A DNA stretch of 64,000 nucleotides from NCBI GenBank assembly GCA_011503125.2, contig WWBZ02000016.1, positions 1,922,001-1,986,000 on the forward strand, written 5' to 3'. This document shows, one piece after another, positions 44,520 to 55,898 of this stretch (positions within the stretch are counted from its first letter, which is position 1; each line of letters begins with the position of its first letter). The translations under genes were made by a program, and so were the position numbers. Under the pieces are notes generated by a model. The model saw nothing but the letters and a program-made list of their open reading frames with translations, made no database searches and was not told where the DNA came from. The stretch is from Botryosphaeria dothidea. Lineage: Eukaryota; Ascomycota; Dothideomycetes; Botryosphaeriales; Botryosphaeriaceae.

Positions 44520-47104
44520 ATGGCAGAGCCGTTCTCGACAGCTGCGGCGGCCATCGGCATTGTTGATATCGTCATCAAATCAGCCCGCGAAATCTCCAAC
44601 ATCATCGCTTCCCTGAGAGATGCTCCAGAGGAGCTACTCTATGCCTGCGAGAGGGTGTGTGAGGTTCAAAATCTCCTCGAAGTTTTGAAACGATTGGAAA
44701 ACGACTGTCAATACTCTCATATGCCTCAAATCAGTCCCCAGAGCCTAGCCTCCATACGTCGCGCTGCCAAAAGCATCAATGACGATTTGAAACGCCTTCG
44801 AGCAAAGATTGATGAGCCCATCTTTGACTTCGACTCGCGTACTCGTCGCTTTCTCAAATCCCTCCGGCATCTGAAAGGGAAGCAGTCTATTGATAGAATC
44901 TGCTTCCGTCTGACTCAGAAGATATCCTTGATTCACTGCTTTCTGGGTACCGTCGGCAGGTATTGATCATCATGCACTCAACACGGCATGCGCTAATGAA
45001 GCGAACAGAACAAATGACATCGCTCAATTTCGGATGCTCGAGACGGTCAACAGAAATTCTCAGTGCCTCATCCGAGGACAAGAAAAGCTTCGAGCCGATA
45101 CCCTAAGTATGATGTGCAGTGGCATTGATATCTCGCAAAAGATTCTTCAAGGGCACGAACAATTGCGTGGCGATACACTGCAAGGTCAAGCACAATTGCG
45201 TGCCGAAATTTCCAACTTGATCCATGCTACGCCTTCACAGAACCAAAATCCTCCAGTTAACATACACGAGGGTTCAGCAGGTGATGCAGCTGCGAGTCTA
45301 TTCCTGTTGCGACGTATCCTACCATCTGTTCTGGCGAACGCTTCCTTACCAGCAACTTCCATGGGTGATCTTCGTTGGATAGAGAAAGGAGTTCGCGATA
45401 TCTCGTCTAGTGTGCACATTCTAGCTGCCTCAGAAGTTCGAGAAGGGCTAAATCTCGTTCCTTACGGTTCTCGAAGAGTAACTCAGCCGATCGGACTCCA
45501 GGCTTTACACTTTCTCAACTTGCAGTCTTCTTCGGTCATGCTAAGAAAATCAAGTTGGACTCGTCAGAAAGAGATTCAAGTGAAAGAGAAGGGAGAGATG
45601 GAGATCTTTCTTTCTCTTGAAGAAGGAAATCTTTCCATCCAAATCACCGATGAATGCCAAGTCAGCTCTGGTGATTTTTCAACTTCGCTAAGAGGATTTC
45701 GGTGATGTTTGCGCCAAACTTATCTCATGGCCTGCCAGGAATGTCCGCGGTTTTTGTGGAGTCTTTTGCTCAAGGTCTTGAGATACCATCCGCGATCCAT
45801 ACGTTTGGCATTTTACCGCGAGAATGCAAGATAATCCGTCACATACGGCATGGCAATTTCCAAGAAGTACGAGCCATTTTGCAACTTCAAGAATGCTCTG
45901 CTCGAGACAGGGATGAGTATGGCAGCTCGTTACTTCGGGTGAGTATCCATCAACGTGTGAATATCGCGTCAAATAATAACCGTTGGTCAGTTCTCGATCA
46001 AATCCCTCAGGTTTGATATTTTTCATCTCCTGCTTAATCTTGGAGCCGATCCCTTGGATTGTAACCTGTAAGTCATTTACACATTTTCTTCTGAGCAAAA
46101 TGATACTTACGCTGTCAAGACAAGGTAGAACAGCCTTAGAACGCTTCCTTACCTATTGAAATCCCCAAAATAGAGACATTCTCTTTGAAGACTTCATCCG
46201 ACTTCTTAGCGCGAAGGAATGTTTCGAATATGACGGAATCTACACCCTTTATGATAACGATACTGGTAAACTTGTTGGAAACTTCCCAATGTCACCATTA
46301 CGCAACGAATTTGAGGAATTCAGGGCGAAAAAGGTGGATCCAGACCATTTTCGATTGCTTTTGGCTCAGACCCAGGACGTGGATGAAGTCGACCATGAGG
46401 GCGTAACATTACTTGAATTTGCATCAACACTGCATTCCCCTAATGTGGTACCTTTTGCAAGGGTACTTCTAGATGCTGGCGCCAACCGTGGGATTAAAAA
46501 CAACGGGAGGTTCAAGATCCTATGGAGGTACTGTGAGGGACTTTCAGCATGCCGCTGGCTTTTGGCGACGACTCGAGAAGAGACAGAGGGGATGGTCCAG
46601 CTCCTGGTTGAGCTTATAGATAGAGGAGCGTCGCCTTACGGATCCTGGCAAGACTCTTCGCCAACCAACTTCGCTGCACTGTCACCCGCAGCCTTGGTAC
46701 TGTGGTCCAAGGTGTTGGAGAAAGCAGAGGTCGATATCGAGGAAGTGCTTCGGAACGATGATCAGTGTCAAGGACTTCGGAGTCCTGACTCTGGCGAAGT
46801 TGAATGGGTCTTGGGCGATGTTACGAGTCCCCATTTGGTCTCACCACATCTTCTCTGTGACACGCAACCTCCCCTGCTTTGTCAACGCTGTGGGCTTGGC
46901 AACGGTCCGTTCTATTATCGCCCGCCATTTGATGTGGCACTTTTCACCATAAATCCTGAGCTGGGGAATCATACGATATTGTACAGGCACGACAACGGGC
47001 TATCATGTGACAACATCGGCTCAAGAGAAGCCTGTACTAAGGGCTCACACGATTCGTTAGGGGCTGTCGCTGTTTCTGCAACGTATCTGAGCGTAAGGAG
47101 ATGA
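44520..47104 (+). CDS. Ankyrin-type protein with SesA/STAND-like N-terminal domain, possibly damaged
   Basis: A five-exon model, 44520-44959, 45009-45670, 45739-45938, 45991-46067 and 46174-47104, gives 769 aa. Residues 1-110 (MAEPFSTAAAAIGIVDIVIK and on) resemble the helical N-terminal domains of fungal STAND/NLR-like proteins (SesA/Helo-like). The middle carries ankyrin-like units (IRHIRHGNFQEVRAILQLQE, FDIFHLLLNLGADP, FARVLLDAGANRG, LLVELIDRGASPYG). Intron 3 needs acceptor 45990 to keep the frame. The last intron is uncertain: the acceptor at 46119 would keep GRTALERFLTY, a clear ankyrin segment, but then reads into TGA at 46157. Skipping to 46174 avoids the stop and loses that segment. 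No NACHT domain is seen. A role in recognition or programmed cell death is inference. Confidence 0.55.
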
Positions 47105-47297
47105 GCTGGCTACTGGTTATGGAGTAATGGGTATCTGGAAAATCCTGAAGAGGCGGAGTTCTGGGCAACAAATGTAATTACGCAGGAAGCCTTGGATGGT
47201 TTCGGCCATCTGTGGGCTTTTAGGTTATGACTATTGGTTGTGATTCTTCAAAGCCTTTAGAGATCAGGGAGGCCGGTGTGAAAAATGTCTTTTGCCC

Positions 47298-47987
47298 TTA
47301 GCCGAAACACACCCGAAGCTTGAGCAAAGACACTGACAACAATCCTTTCTTAGCGGACCGACCTACATCAATAGTTTTTGCCGAGGCGCCATGACCCAAA
47401 AATCACCGCGCAAGGCCTATGGATATTGGACGACATGCTTGCGCAAAAGGGGGTCCGTTCCTCATGAACTCAACATCGAGTTGATTTAAATCATGGAAGC
47501 CAAGGGTTTGAAGGCGCTGGGCGGCAGGTGATGTCATTGTGCCGATATGGTACACCGACGGGTATGGAGCGGGCCACAAATCAGGAGGCACATCAACTCC
47601 ACTCTTACGCAGAGTCTGATAGACCTCCAAGGCGTGCGCATCCAAGACACATCCGCTATCTAGGGCTCTCTGTAATTCGGCCGGAAACTTGTGACGATGA
47701 ACAATGGCAATATCGCGAAGAGTGTGCCGTTGGTTTGCAAGATGTCGCAAGATCACGGAGAGAGCCTCTGAGAGGAACTTGGAACTTTGGAGAGGATTGC
47801 ACATCATGATCTCGTCCCCGAAAGAATGCATAGGGAAGTTTCTGTTCAAGATGGCCAATATCGACTCAACTTCGTGGCTTTGGGAATGTGGTGGAATCCG
47901 AGAGAATGGGCAGCCGGAATCGAGAAGCAAGGCCAGAGACTTGATGTTCTCCATAAGAAGGCTGAACTTCTCGCGTTGGGGGTTTTA
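47298..47987 (-). pseudogene. Ankyrin-type protein remnant with in-frame TGA
   Basis: On the minus strand the frame from about 47987 reads EKFSLLMENIKSLALLLDSG, then LQRALDSGCVLDAHALEVYQ and a PSVYHIGT...LQTLGFHDLNQLD block typical of fungal ankyrin/NLR-associated proteins. It reaches ISIGLAR and then TGA at 47405-47403. Directly after the TGA the same frame continues FLGHGAS, the expected ankyrin continuation where most relatives have Trp (GLARWLL.HGAS), so TGA probably replaced TGG. There is a TAA just upstream of the readable part and no N-terminal domain. It faces the intact-looking ankyrin gene tail to tail, so it is a fragment of a second copy or of an inverted piece. Confidence 0.5.
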
Positions 47988-48999
47988 GCGCTACAGGACC
48001 TTATTGGTTTACAAAAGACTCCCCACAGTTGCTGTCAAGCAATCAAAGTCACGCGTTTTGTTTCAGTGCTCCTATGCATGTAAGTGATTAAAAAAAAACT
48101 CGGGCTGAGAAATCGATAACGTGGCAAAGTTTTGTGGAAAAGCAGCGTTCAGCCTTGTTTCTGATATTACACGATTGTTTAATTTCTATTGCGTTGCACC
48201 TCGAGGTCACTGACATTATACGATGGAGAGTACATGGGAAGGCCTCTTGTTTCTCACCGGGCGCGAAACTATTACCCTGCTTGTCTTTCCATTTCTCGAT
48301 CCCTTTTCCTATAAATAATATCTATCCGCGGTAATTACGCGTACAGAGAGCCATGGAACAGATCAGTTAAAGGCTTGCAAGCTCTACCAGCCCCAAGTGT
48401 CGTCGCATGTCGTGGCGGCGTACCGACCTTTATACCTGAAATCAAATTTCTCCAAACCTTGAACAGCAGTATACACATCACGACTTATCACTGAATCACC
48501 CTTTGAGACTCTATTCTCGTATATCATCCCAACTACTTCACTTCTACATCTACGTTGGTTTTCGATCTTGCGTCTCTAAGCAGGTCATCCGTCGATTGCT
48601 TCGTTTCTTTAATCCATAATTCCCTGGGCTGTTCTCCTGGATTGACATGACTTTATAAAAAGCCCTGACATATCATATTCAAGCTCCATAGCTGTCTTTC
48701 GTCAAGAAGATTGGATGGACTTTGCAGGTATTGAAGTACATCCTGGCAAACGAGGCCCCAAAAAAGCACAAGATACCTACTGCCTTTCGCCAATTCATTA
48801 GATATAAGCCAATAAACTCAACACTACAGATCACAGTGGCCGACTTATAGAAGCGAAATGTGGAGTGAAGATCTAACGCCAACACGATTCGCTGCAGCCC
48901 AGTGCGTGAGCAGCACTGCATTGCCAGTTTCTCAATACCAGCGCCAGAACGTATCCAGACTGAACGACAATATTTCAGAAATCTGACAAGCCGAAAAGA
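47988..48999. other. Intergenic
   Basis: 1 kb of AT-rich sequence. A minus-strand frame at 48679-48921 codes a hydrophobic 80-residue stretch with no family match; I do not call it a gene. Confidence 0.45.
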
Positions 49000-49959
49000 T
49001 TAAATCTTGGCCTCAACCTTCACGCTCTCCAACTCCTTCTCCGTCCACTCCCACAGCCTCACCGCCAGTGCGTCATCCGTCGCCAACTTACTTGCCTTCC
49101 CCTTTACCCCGATCGGCTCGTAATACACCCCCGACTCCACGACATCCTTCGGCGCCGTAGAGGCCCACAACTGATTCCTGACGCCCACCTCCACGCTCGT
49201 CAAAAACCACGGGGCCACGTTCCGCACGAGCCAGCTGCGCTCGCCCATGCTTTGGAACAGGTTCGTCCCGACGACGCCCGGATGCACGGCCACGACCGTG
49301 AGCTGGGGGCAGCGCCTCGCGAACTCGCGCGCCCACAGCGCGTTCGCGAGCTTGCTCTGGCCGTAGCGGGCGGTGGTGCTGACGCCGGGCGTCTCGGCGG
49401 CCCTCAGAGTGTCGAAGTCGATGCCCTGCACCGACGTCCACCTGTGCGCGCCGGAGCTGAGCACGACGACGCGCACGTCCGGCTGGTGCGCGGCGGCGGC
49501 CGTCTTTTGTAGGACGGGTAGTAGCAGCTTGGCCAGCAGCGCGTGGCCGACGTGGTTGGTGCCGAACTGGATCTCGTAGCCGTCGGCCGTCAGGCCCGGC
49601 GGCAGCGCCATGACGCCCGCGTTCAGCAGCAGCAGGTCGAGGCGCGTCTCGGCGGCGAGGAAGGTCTTGGCGGCGGTCTTGATGGAGGCGAACGAGGCCA
49701 GGTCCAACTCGAGGTGCGTGATGGGCGTCTTGTTGTCCACGGGCAGCCTGGCCCGGATCTCTTTGATTGCGCTCTCGGCTTTGGCGCGCGAGCGCGCGCC
49801 AAGGTAGATGTGGCCCGGCGAGCGCGCGGCCAGGTCGAGGACGGATTGGAAGCCGAGACCGATGTTGCCGCCGGTGACGAGGATGACTTTGTCGGTCAGG
49901 GGCGGGATGTCCTGTTGCGTGAAGGGTACGCTGCCGGTGAAGCGGTCGAGGAGACCCAT
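49000..49959 (-). CDS. Short-chain dehydrogenase/reductase (retinol-dehydrogenase-like)
   Basis: Single exon of 319 aa. The Rossmann motif is TGGNIGLG (29-36), the central NAG motif is at 113-115 and the active-site set is S169, Y199 and K203 (YGQSK), with the PG motif VHPGVVGTN near 230. It therefore has the full SDR catalytic set and the usual length. The subfamily looks like fungal retinol-dehydrogenase/WW-oxidoreductase-like SDRs that prefer NADP(H); the substrate is unknown. A palindromic ACATATATGT box lies at 50057-50066, about 100 bp upstream of the start. The gene is divergent from a C2H2 regulator and may belong to the cluster that runs to 58.5 kb. Confidence 0.85.
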   Translation of the reverse strand: MGLLDRFTGSVPFTQQDIPPLTDKVILVTGGNIGLGFQSVLDLAARSPGHIYLGARSRAKAESAIKEIRARLPVDNKTPITHLELDLASFASIKTAAKTFLAAETRLDLLLLNAGVMALPPGLTADGYEIQFGTNHVGHALLAKLLLPVLQKTAAAAHQPDVRVVVLSSGAHRWTSVQGIDFDTLRAAETPGVSTTARYGQSKLANALWAREFARRCPQLTVVAVHPGVVGTNLFQSMGERSWLVRNVAPWFLTSVEVGVRNQLWASTAPKDVVESGVYYEPIGVKGKASKLATDDALAVRLWEWTEKELESVKVEAKI

Positions 49960-50965
49960 ATTGTTGCTGTTGTCTCACTGGGATTGTTGGTGGTCGCCAG
50001 GCTTTGGGTGGAAGATTGAGGTTTGGTAGAGCAGGTGCACGGATGCCGGACTTGTCACATATATGTACCGGAATCGCGCGGCAAGCGGTCATCACCTTGG
50101 TTGTTTGGCCTATACATATCCACTGCTTGTTCGTTTGAGCAACGAATGGTGGGGTAGACTATGGAGCGAGGGGGGGAGCACTAAAGGTTATTTACCAATG
50201 CGGAAAGTTCCGCCGGTAGATTTGTTAGGGATGTGATGCGATGTCTGTCTCGGCCGACTCTACCGGTTCCACGGCATGCTACGTTCCCGGTCTGGGATCT
50301 TTGCATCGGGAATAAACCCACTGAGCTGGATGGGTCTCTTTATCAAAATCACCAAAGAACGACACGGAAGATGACTTTGATTCACCAGATGTGCGTAGGA
50401 AAAGGCTACCAGTTTTTCTCCACAAACAACGTATTAGCTTGAGCCATTGCAAAGCCTATCATAGTCCTTGCTACTTGAAGCTTGGTTTCTTATAATCTGG
50501 TCCTTGGCTTGGTCGCGTTCCTACGGAGCTTTTATTGAACGCAAACTACGAACTCTATTTCAAAACTACTGCTAAACGCTTTGATATCCTAGTACTAATT
50601 CACTTCGGGACTTAAGGTGTTTACATACCATAAGCCCTCTTCAGATCTTCTTCTTCCCGAAAGTACACCCTGTAAGTTCCACAGACTACTTATTCCGCAT
50701 ATTCAATGGTACTCAGCTACATATGACCAGATCTCGTATACCTTTGTGTTGATTTCGTGCTAGGAAGAGTGGCGCGGAAAATAGCTAGACTACTGAAAGC
50801 CGTTTCGGGCCTCGTAGGGGGAATATCATCGTATACGTGAAGGTTGCCATCGCGGAAGTTAGTGTTGTAGCTTAGGGTGCTTACTAAGAGACGACGGAGA
50901 TCTCGGCGCAATTGACGACAATCCGACTCCACCGTCTTGCGAGCTCACACGTCCGAATTCCTACA
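49960..50965. promoter_or_regulatory. Divergent promoter, SDR / C2H2 regulator
   Basis: 1 kb between divergent genes, with the ACATATATGT box near the SDR. An inverted TACCGG-like pair lies near 50063 and 50266. No gene is supported. Confidence 0.5.
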
Positions 50966-53521
50966 ATGAGACCAAGAGTTAAAGTCGCACCATGCCGCTT
51001 CTGCCGCAAGCAGTTCCAAAGGACGGAGCATCTTATCAGGCATGAACGGACACGTTCGTTCCGTAGATGCTAGCAGGAATTCCTGGCGCTGACCGGTAAC
51101 AGATACTAAAGAGAAGCCATACCGCTGCCGATGCGGCAGGCGTTTTTCTAGAAGGTACATCAATTGCAGCGAAGGAAGGATTGGTCTAACTAACAGGTCT
51201 TCAGGGATCTGCTCGCACGTCACAACAGGCTGACCCACCCCGGAAACAACAACGATCTTTTTGATGAATCTTCGTTGGGCGTATCGGGCGCGGCCGAAGC
51301 GGAGGATAGCCAAGTGTCCCCAGCCACTAACCTCACTCGCACCGAAGATTTGGACTTAGATGGGCAAGCCATGAGCAATCCGGTTGTAACAGACCAACTT
51401 GATGGCCAATTCACGTTGTATAATTCTGGCTTTCAAGATGACAGACACTCCTTTCCCATCAATGTTCCCACAGATCTTGACAACGGTGTCCTCAGCTCCG
51501 GCCAACCGGAATACGATATTGGAGATGCCCTGGATTTTCTATGGAGAGACTTGAGCATGAACACAACTCTGCCATCTTTCCCTTTCGATTATCCAAATCA
51601 ATTCATCTCGTTGTCAGACTACCAAATCGGCCACTCTGATCATGGAACGAGGGGTACCATCAGACAAAATTCGCAGGACCCCAGTTCTTTGTTTGCGCCG
51701 CGAGAAGAGACTGGAGCATTGTCAAGATATGCATCTCGTTTGCCCTCACCTCTTGGACAGGATGCAGAACAATCGACAACTGCTCCCAGCGCAGATGTAT
51801 CTCTCCATGCGTCGAAAGTTGATCTGCACCTGCCGTGGCGCATCTCGGCGTCAGAGTATTCTATCATATCGGCAGCAATTATGCAGAACCAAATCGTTCT
51901 ACCCTCTGACTTCAAGTTGCCGTCCAGACACGCATTCAGCCGTTACGTAGAAGGATATTTTTCCGGATTCCATGAGCACCAGCCTTTCCTGCACATTCCA
52001 ACCTTCTCCATGGTTGTCACCTCTCCCGAATTGGCACTTGCAATCGCAGGTATTGGTGCTTTATACCGCTTTCAACGCCCTCAAGCAGAAAAACTTTACC
52101 AAGCATCTAAAGCGCTCTTCGAAACACGCTTTCGACAACATAATGGCCTTAATTGCTTGGACTCTGTTGAGCAAAACTTGCGAGTATCTACAGCGGAGGG
52201 CAATCAAACCTTCTCGGCCAAAGAACAGACTGCAATCGCAGAAAACGTGGTATTCATGGAAGCACGAGTTGAGATGATGCAGACGACAATGCTTCTTGTA
52301 GCATTTGCAACATGGAACCATTCTAGGTTGATCAAAGACTCCGTTTGTTTGGCCGAGCAGCTGGCTCTACTAGCACGTGAAGATGGCCTCAAAGAGACAG
52401 AACACACGGCCCAAGAGATGGGTTGGAGGAGATGGGCCATGAATGAAGGTCGACGCCGGACTAAGATCACGGCCTACTGTTATCTCAACCTACACTCTCT
52501 CGTCTACAATTCGCCCCCAAAGATGACCAATAACGAGATAGAGCTGAACCTTCCGTGCCCAGAGTCGTGGTGGAAAGCTATGACGGAGGAGGAATGGACC
52601 TCTTGCCGAGCCAATGAGCCCTGCAAGCCCATATCATTTCGCGATGGCTACTCCAGTCTTCTCTCTGAGACCATCCAGTCGAGTGAGAGTACAACCGCCC
52701 CGTCTTCATTCGGAAATTACGCGATGATCCACTGTCTTCTTCAGCACATTTTCTTCCTTCGGCAAGCGACAGTTCCCGCTACAGCATCTGAATACGGGGG
52801 CCTGTATTCCGAAGTGGTACAGCAAATGGAGACGGCACTGCGGCGGTGGCAGCGCAACTGGGAGTCGACCAAAGACTCAACGATAAATCCGTCTTCGCCA
52901 AATGGCCCGCTCAGCTTCAACTGCATCGCACTATTCCGCATTGCCTACATTCGCCTTCACGCGGATATTGGGTCGCACCGTCGGTTTGACAGTGGCAATC
53001 CATCCGTCGTGGCACAGTCTTTCCAGAATATCCCTCACCTGCCGCGGTCCATCCATGTTTGCCGCGCGCTACTGCAGAGCGCCCACTCTCTCAGCATCCC
53101 TGTTCGTGTAGGCGTCGAATATGTCGCGCTCACGCAAACACTGAATTGGAGCGTGGTGCACAGCCTCTGCAACCTCGAGTGTGCCGTGTTTCTGAGCAAA
53201 TGGTTGAACTGCATGGGCACGAAAACGGCGGAAGGGCAAGTTTCGAACGCGAACGAGATGAAGCTCCTGGGCCTTGTGGGCAGCATACTGCAGGAAGCAG
53301 GCCTCAGCGATCTCGTCGAACAGGAACGCATAGAGTCGAGGCGCTACAAGCTCATGGCAATAGCAGTGGCGCGGCTGTGCGCGCAGATGTTCAAGGGGCC
53401 ACATGTGTTTAAGCTCATGGAACTTATTGGGGCGTCACTGGAAAGATACGCGGACACGCTTGATCAAAAAATGGCAACAATATCCAACAACAGCGAATCT
53501 GTGTTGGATTCAGTTGGATAA
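50966..53521 (+). CDS. C2H2 zinc-finger / Fungal_trans transcription factor
   Basis: Three exons, 50966-51053, 51103-51154 and 51205-53521, give 818 aa. Finger 1 is CRFC...H...H (C10, C13, then CX12HX3H) and finger 2, split between exons 2 and 3, is CRCG...H...H with only one residue between its cysteines. The acceptor at 51204 is needed to form RRDLLARHNRLTH. After an acidic, Ser-rich linker comes the fungal transcription factor middle-homology domain (Fungal_trans): FHEHQPFLHIPTFSMV, then ELALAIAGIGALYRFQ, and onward helices to the end. Such factors usually regulate nearby metabolic genes. The first intron has a weak GTTCGT donor. Confidence 0.8.
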
Positions 53522-53974
53522 GCCAGATGAAAGAAACCTCTTGTTTTCGAAGGTGTTCTAGAAAGTAGATCCGATTTTCCCTTGAATGATTTTTCTTTCC
53601 TGCTGTGATGTGACCCAATCAACTCCGCATAAGAGAGTTTCACCCGAATTTACCCCAATACCATCAGGACACATTATGAACTTGCCCCAGTTTGAACTTT
53701 TCCTCCGTCAATGTACACAAGAGGCGGCTCTTCGTGACTGAATTCTTGCAATTCCCTCGTCAGCCACACTGGAGAGCTCAACAAAAAGTGCGTGAAATAT
53801 TGCCCGGGCCCGCAACTGCTTCGAGCCCAATTTTGCAATGAACTGACGCATAATATGAATAGTCACAAAAAGCCAGATTCATCAACCTACCTCCAGAAAT
53901 CTTCTCTTTTCATACATAACCGACCACCTTCAGCTCAGCGATCCAACCTCATTCCTCCCCCGATCGAAAAGACA
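53522..53974. other. Intergenic: upstream of the EthD-like gene
   Basis: 453 bp; promoter of the next gene. No feature beyond AT-rich segments. Confidence 0.5.
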
Positions 53975-54298
53975 ATGACCCTGACGACCACCGTTCTCTA
54001 TCCGAACTCCCTGGACAAGACTTTTGACGTCAAATACTACCTGGACTCGCACATGCCCCTCGCTGAGCAGCTATGGGGCCCTTTGGGCATGACGTCCTGG
54101 GCCGTGATACAGTTTGAGCCCGGCCCGGACGGCGCGGCGCCGCCGTATCGCCTGAAGACCGTGTCGGAATGGGAGAGCAGAGAGAAGCTGAGCATAGCCG
54201 TGGCAAGTAAGGAGGGCAAAATCCTCAGAAATGATTTCGCAAAGTTCACGGATGAGGTCCCCATTGTTTTGGTTGGCGAGGAGGTTGTTCGGTCGTAG
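53975..54298 (+). CDS. EthD-like dimeric alpha+beta barrel protein
   Basis: Single exon of 107 aa with the EthD-type pattern: TTTVLYPNSLDKTFDVKYYL, then DSHMPLAEQLWGPLGMTSW, and a second strand-helix half with WESREKLSIAVASKEG and VPIVLVGEEV. Proteins of this fold are small ferredoxin-like dimers that act in catabolism or polyketide tailoring. No catalytic residues can be assigned. The start is the first ATG of the frame. It lies between the C2H2 regulator and the GFA gene and may be co-regulated with them. Confidence 0.75.
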   Translation: MTLTTTVLYPNSLDKTFDVKYYLDSHMPLAEQLWGPLGMTSWAVIQFEPGPDGAAPPYRLKTVSEWESREKLSIAVASKEGKILRNDFAKFTDEVPIVLVGEEVVRS

Positions 54299-54708
54299 AG
54301 ACCTTGAACCTTCGATAGATGAATGGCACCGCGCATCTTAGATGCATGCTTTTACTCATAGAGAAGCAAATAATCGGAGTAGATACTGTGCGAACTGCAC
54401 AACTGGCAGTCTAGGAGCCTGTCTTTTATCCTGAAGTGGTGTATTCTAGGATTCTGGACCAGACATCGCGTGGTTTACCGCTGCACCATCATGTCCTGAT
54501 TCCTGTGGCGTTGGACCGCAATTGTCCATCTGAATTGAGTCATAGCCGTCAACGAAGTCCAGTTTGAAGTAAAGTATATTGGACTTGAAAGAGAAGTAGC
54601 CGCAGGAACTGTGGTTAAAGAAGGGGGTCAATCTTGAAACATTATTCCTCTGAGCAAAAGTGCATGTAAAGCCACAAAACAGTATGAATTTCCATCTACT
54701 TATTTAGG
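54299..54708. other. Convergent 3' region, EthD-like gene / GFA gene
   Basis: 410 bp between convergent genes; 3' flanks only. Confidence 0.5.
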
Positions 54709-55320
54709 CTATTGCTGGTGCGCTCCCTCTATCAGATTTCCCCAAGGCTCCCTCCTCTTCGTGAAGACCTCTACGGCCGGCTTGGAAATGTGGTCAAACA
54801 AAGACGCCTTCAAGAAGATTTTGCCCGGGGCCTGCGGGCTTTCAGTCATGATTGGGCTAATGAAATATGGCACGTTAGCCTTGGTGTCCTCAAAGATGCT
54901 GAGTTGACTTGCCTTCCGCATTTACCGCAGAATTTGCGCTGTTGCCATATCAGCCTGTGTCTGGAAACCTCATATAAAAAACTAAACAATACAGTAATGG
55001 TATTGCCACTCTCGGTGTTGGCGTCAGAGTATCCGAACATTGTGCAGCGAGTGTCGATTACCCGAGCGTCATTCGTGTTAACCACATAATTTACGGAATA
55101 AGCTAATTGCCTTTAGTAAGATGCGGAAGACGCCCTGAATCCAGTATATTGCACTCACAACCACCGGCACGTCTGCAGTTCAGACTACAAAGTTTTGTCA
55201 GAAATTCCGGTTCAAAAAAGTAATGGTGCATCCATACCAGTGGCATATAACAGACTCGGATGGCTGGTCTACCAAAAGAATTTGGATACTCGCGCAATTA
55301 CAACGACCTTGGTAAGACAT
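54709..55320 (-). CDS. GFA-type (glutathione-dependent formaldehyde-activating/CENP-V) zinc protein
   Basis: Five exons on the minus strand: 55320-55238, 55184-55159, 55102-54993, 54938-54913 and 54856-54709. Together they give 130 aa, a normal length for this family. Exons 2 and 4 are only 26 bp. All phases agree. The zinc ligand set is visible: CNC (7, 9), CHCLNCRRAGG (26-36) and FCGKCGSP (about 76-83), followed by GKIFLKASLFD and FTKRREPW. Introns 1-3 are GT-AG; intron 4 is GC-AG (AG/GCAAGT...TTAG). Without the GC donor the frame breaks right after CGKCG. Family members bind zinc and are linked to formaldehyde or glutathione-adduct chemistry, but most have no proven reaction. The gene is invisible as a single ORF. 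Confidence 0.8.
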
Positions 55321-55898
55321 TATGGACCTGTTCTGTGAGAACATGAAGCTTTTATCCAAGTCGCTGTTAAAAGTGAAGGACTTGACAGCTCTCTGAGCGA
55401 GCCGACAATTCAAAATGATGAACTTACTTTGAGCAAATGTCACGGATGACGGCACAGAATCAATTATTTGAAACACTCGAGAATTATTCATATGAGTGAT
55501 GCTCGGGATCCACTGGTGGACGTGTCGCGTGGCTTTAGGCCCCACATCTCGCTGGCAAAAATTGATGAGTTGGGGTATTTACTCCAACAGAAGGGGACGG
55601 AATTCGGATCCACGCCGGGAATCTCCAACACGAATTCTTGGAACGAGCGAACGTACTGTGTACCTCACTCGGCTCTATTATGTAAGTTCTCCCTGGAGGA
55701 ATGAAGTGTATACGTCAGAAGCACGGCTACAAATGCTTTCTTCAAAGTCCGGACAAGGTCCGCTTGGTAACGGGCATCATCCGATAATCCTACCCACGAG
55801 GGTTATATATGACAACGGTCCTGGAGAGAACAGAGTGTTCCTTTATTACCACCTCTCAGTTTAAATCACTTCCCTCTTGTTGCGACGAACGTACCGAC
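55321..55898. promoter_or_regulatory. Divergent promoter, GFA gene / alcohol dehydrogenase
   Basis: 578 bp between divergent starts. It has a TATA box for the dehydrogenase and a GTCCGGAC palindrome at about 55747-55754. No gene is supported. Confidence 0.5.
55804..55810 (+). promoter_or_regulatory. TATA box of the alcohol dehydrogenase gene
   Basis: TATATAT, 95 bp upstream of the ATG at 55899. The spacing is usual for an inducible fungal promoter. Confidence 0.5.

Noticed and set aside
46157..47405. RIP mutation as the cause of the two TGA codons
   Set aside because: A TGG-to-TGA change is a C-to-T in a CpC context on the other strand, not the CpA context preferred by RIP, and no wider RIP-like AT bias is evident.
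48679..48921. Small hydrophobic minus-strand frame
   Set aside because: No homologue recognised, no start context and no splice logic; too short to support.
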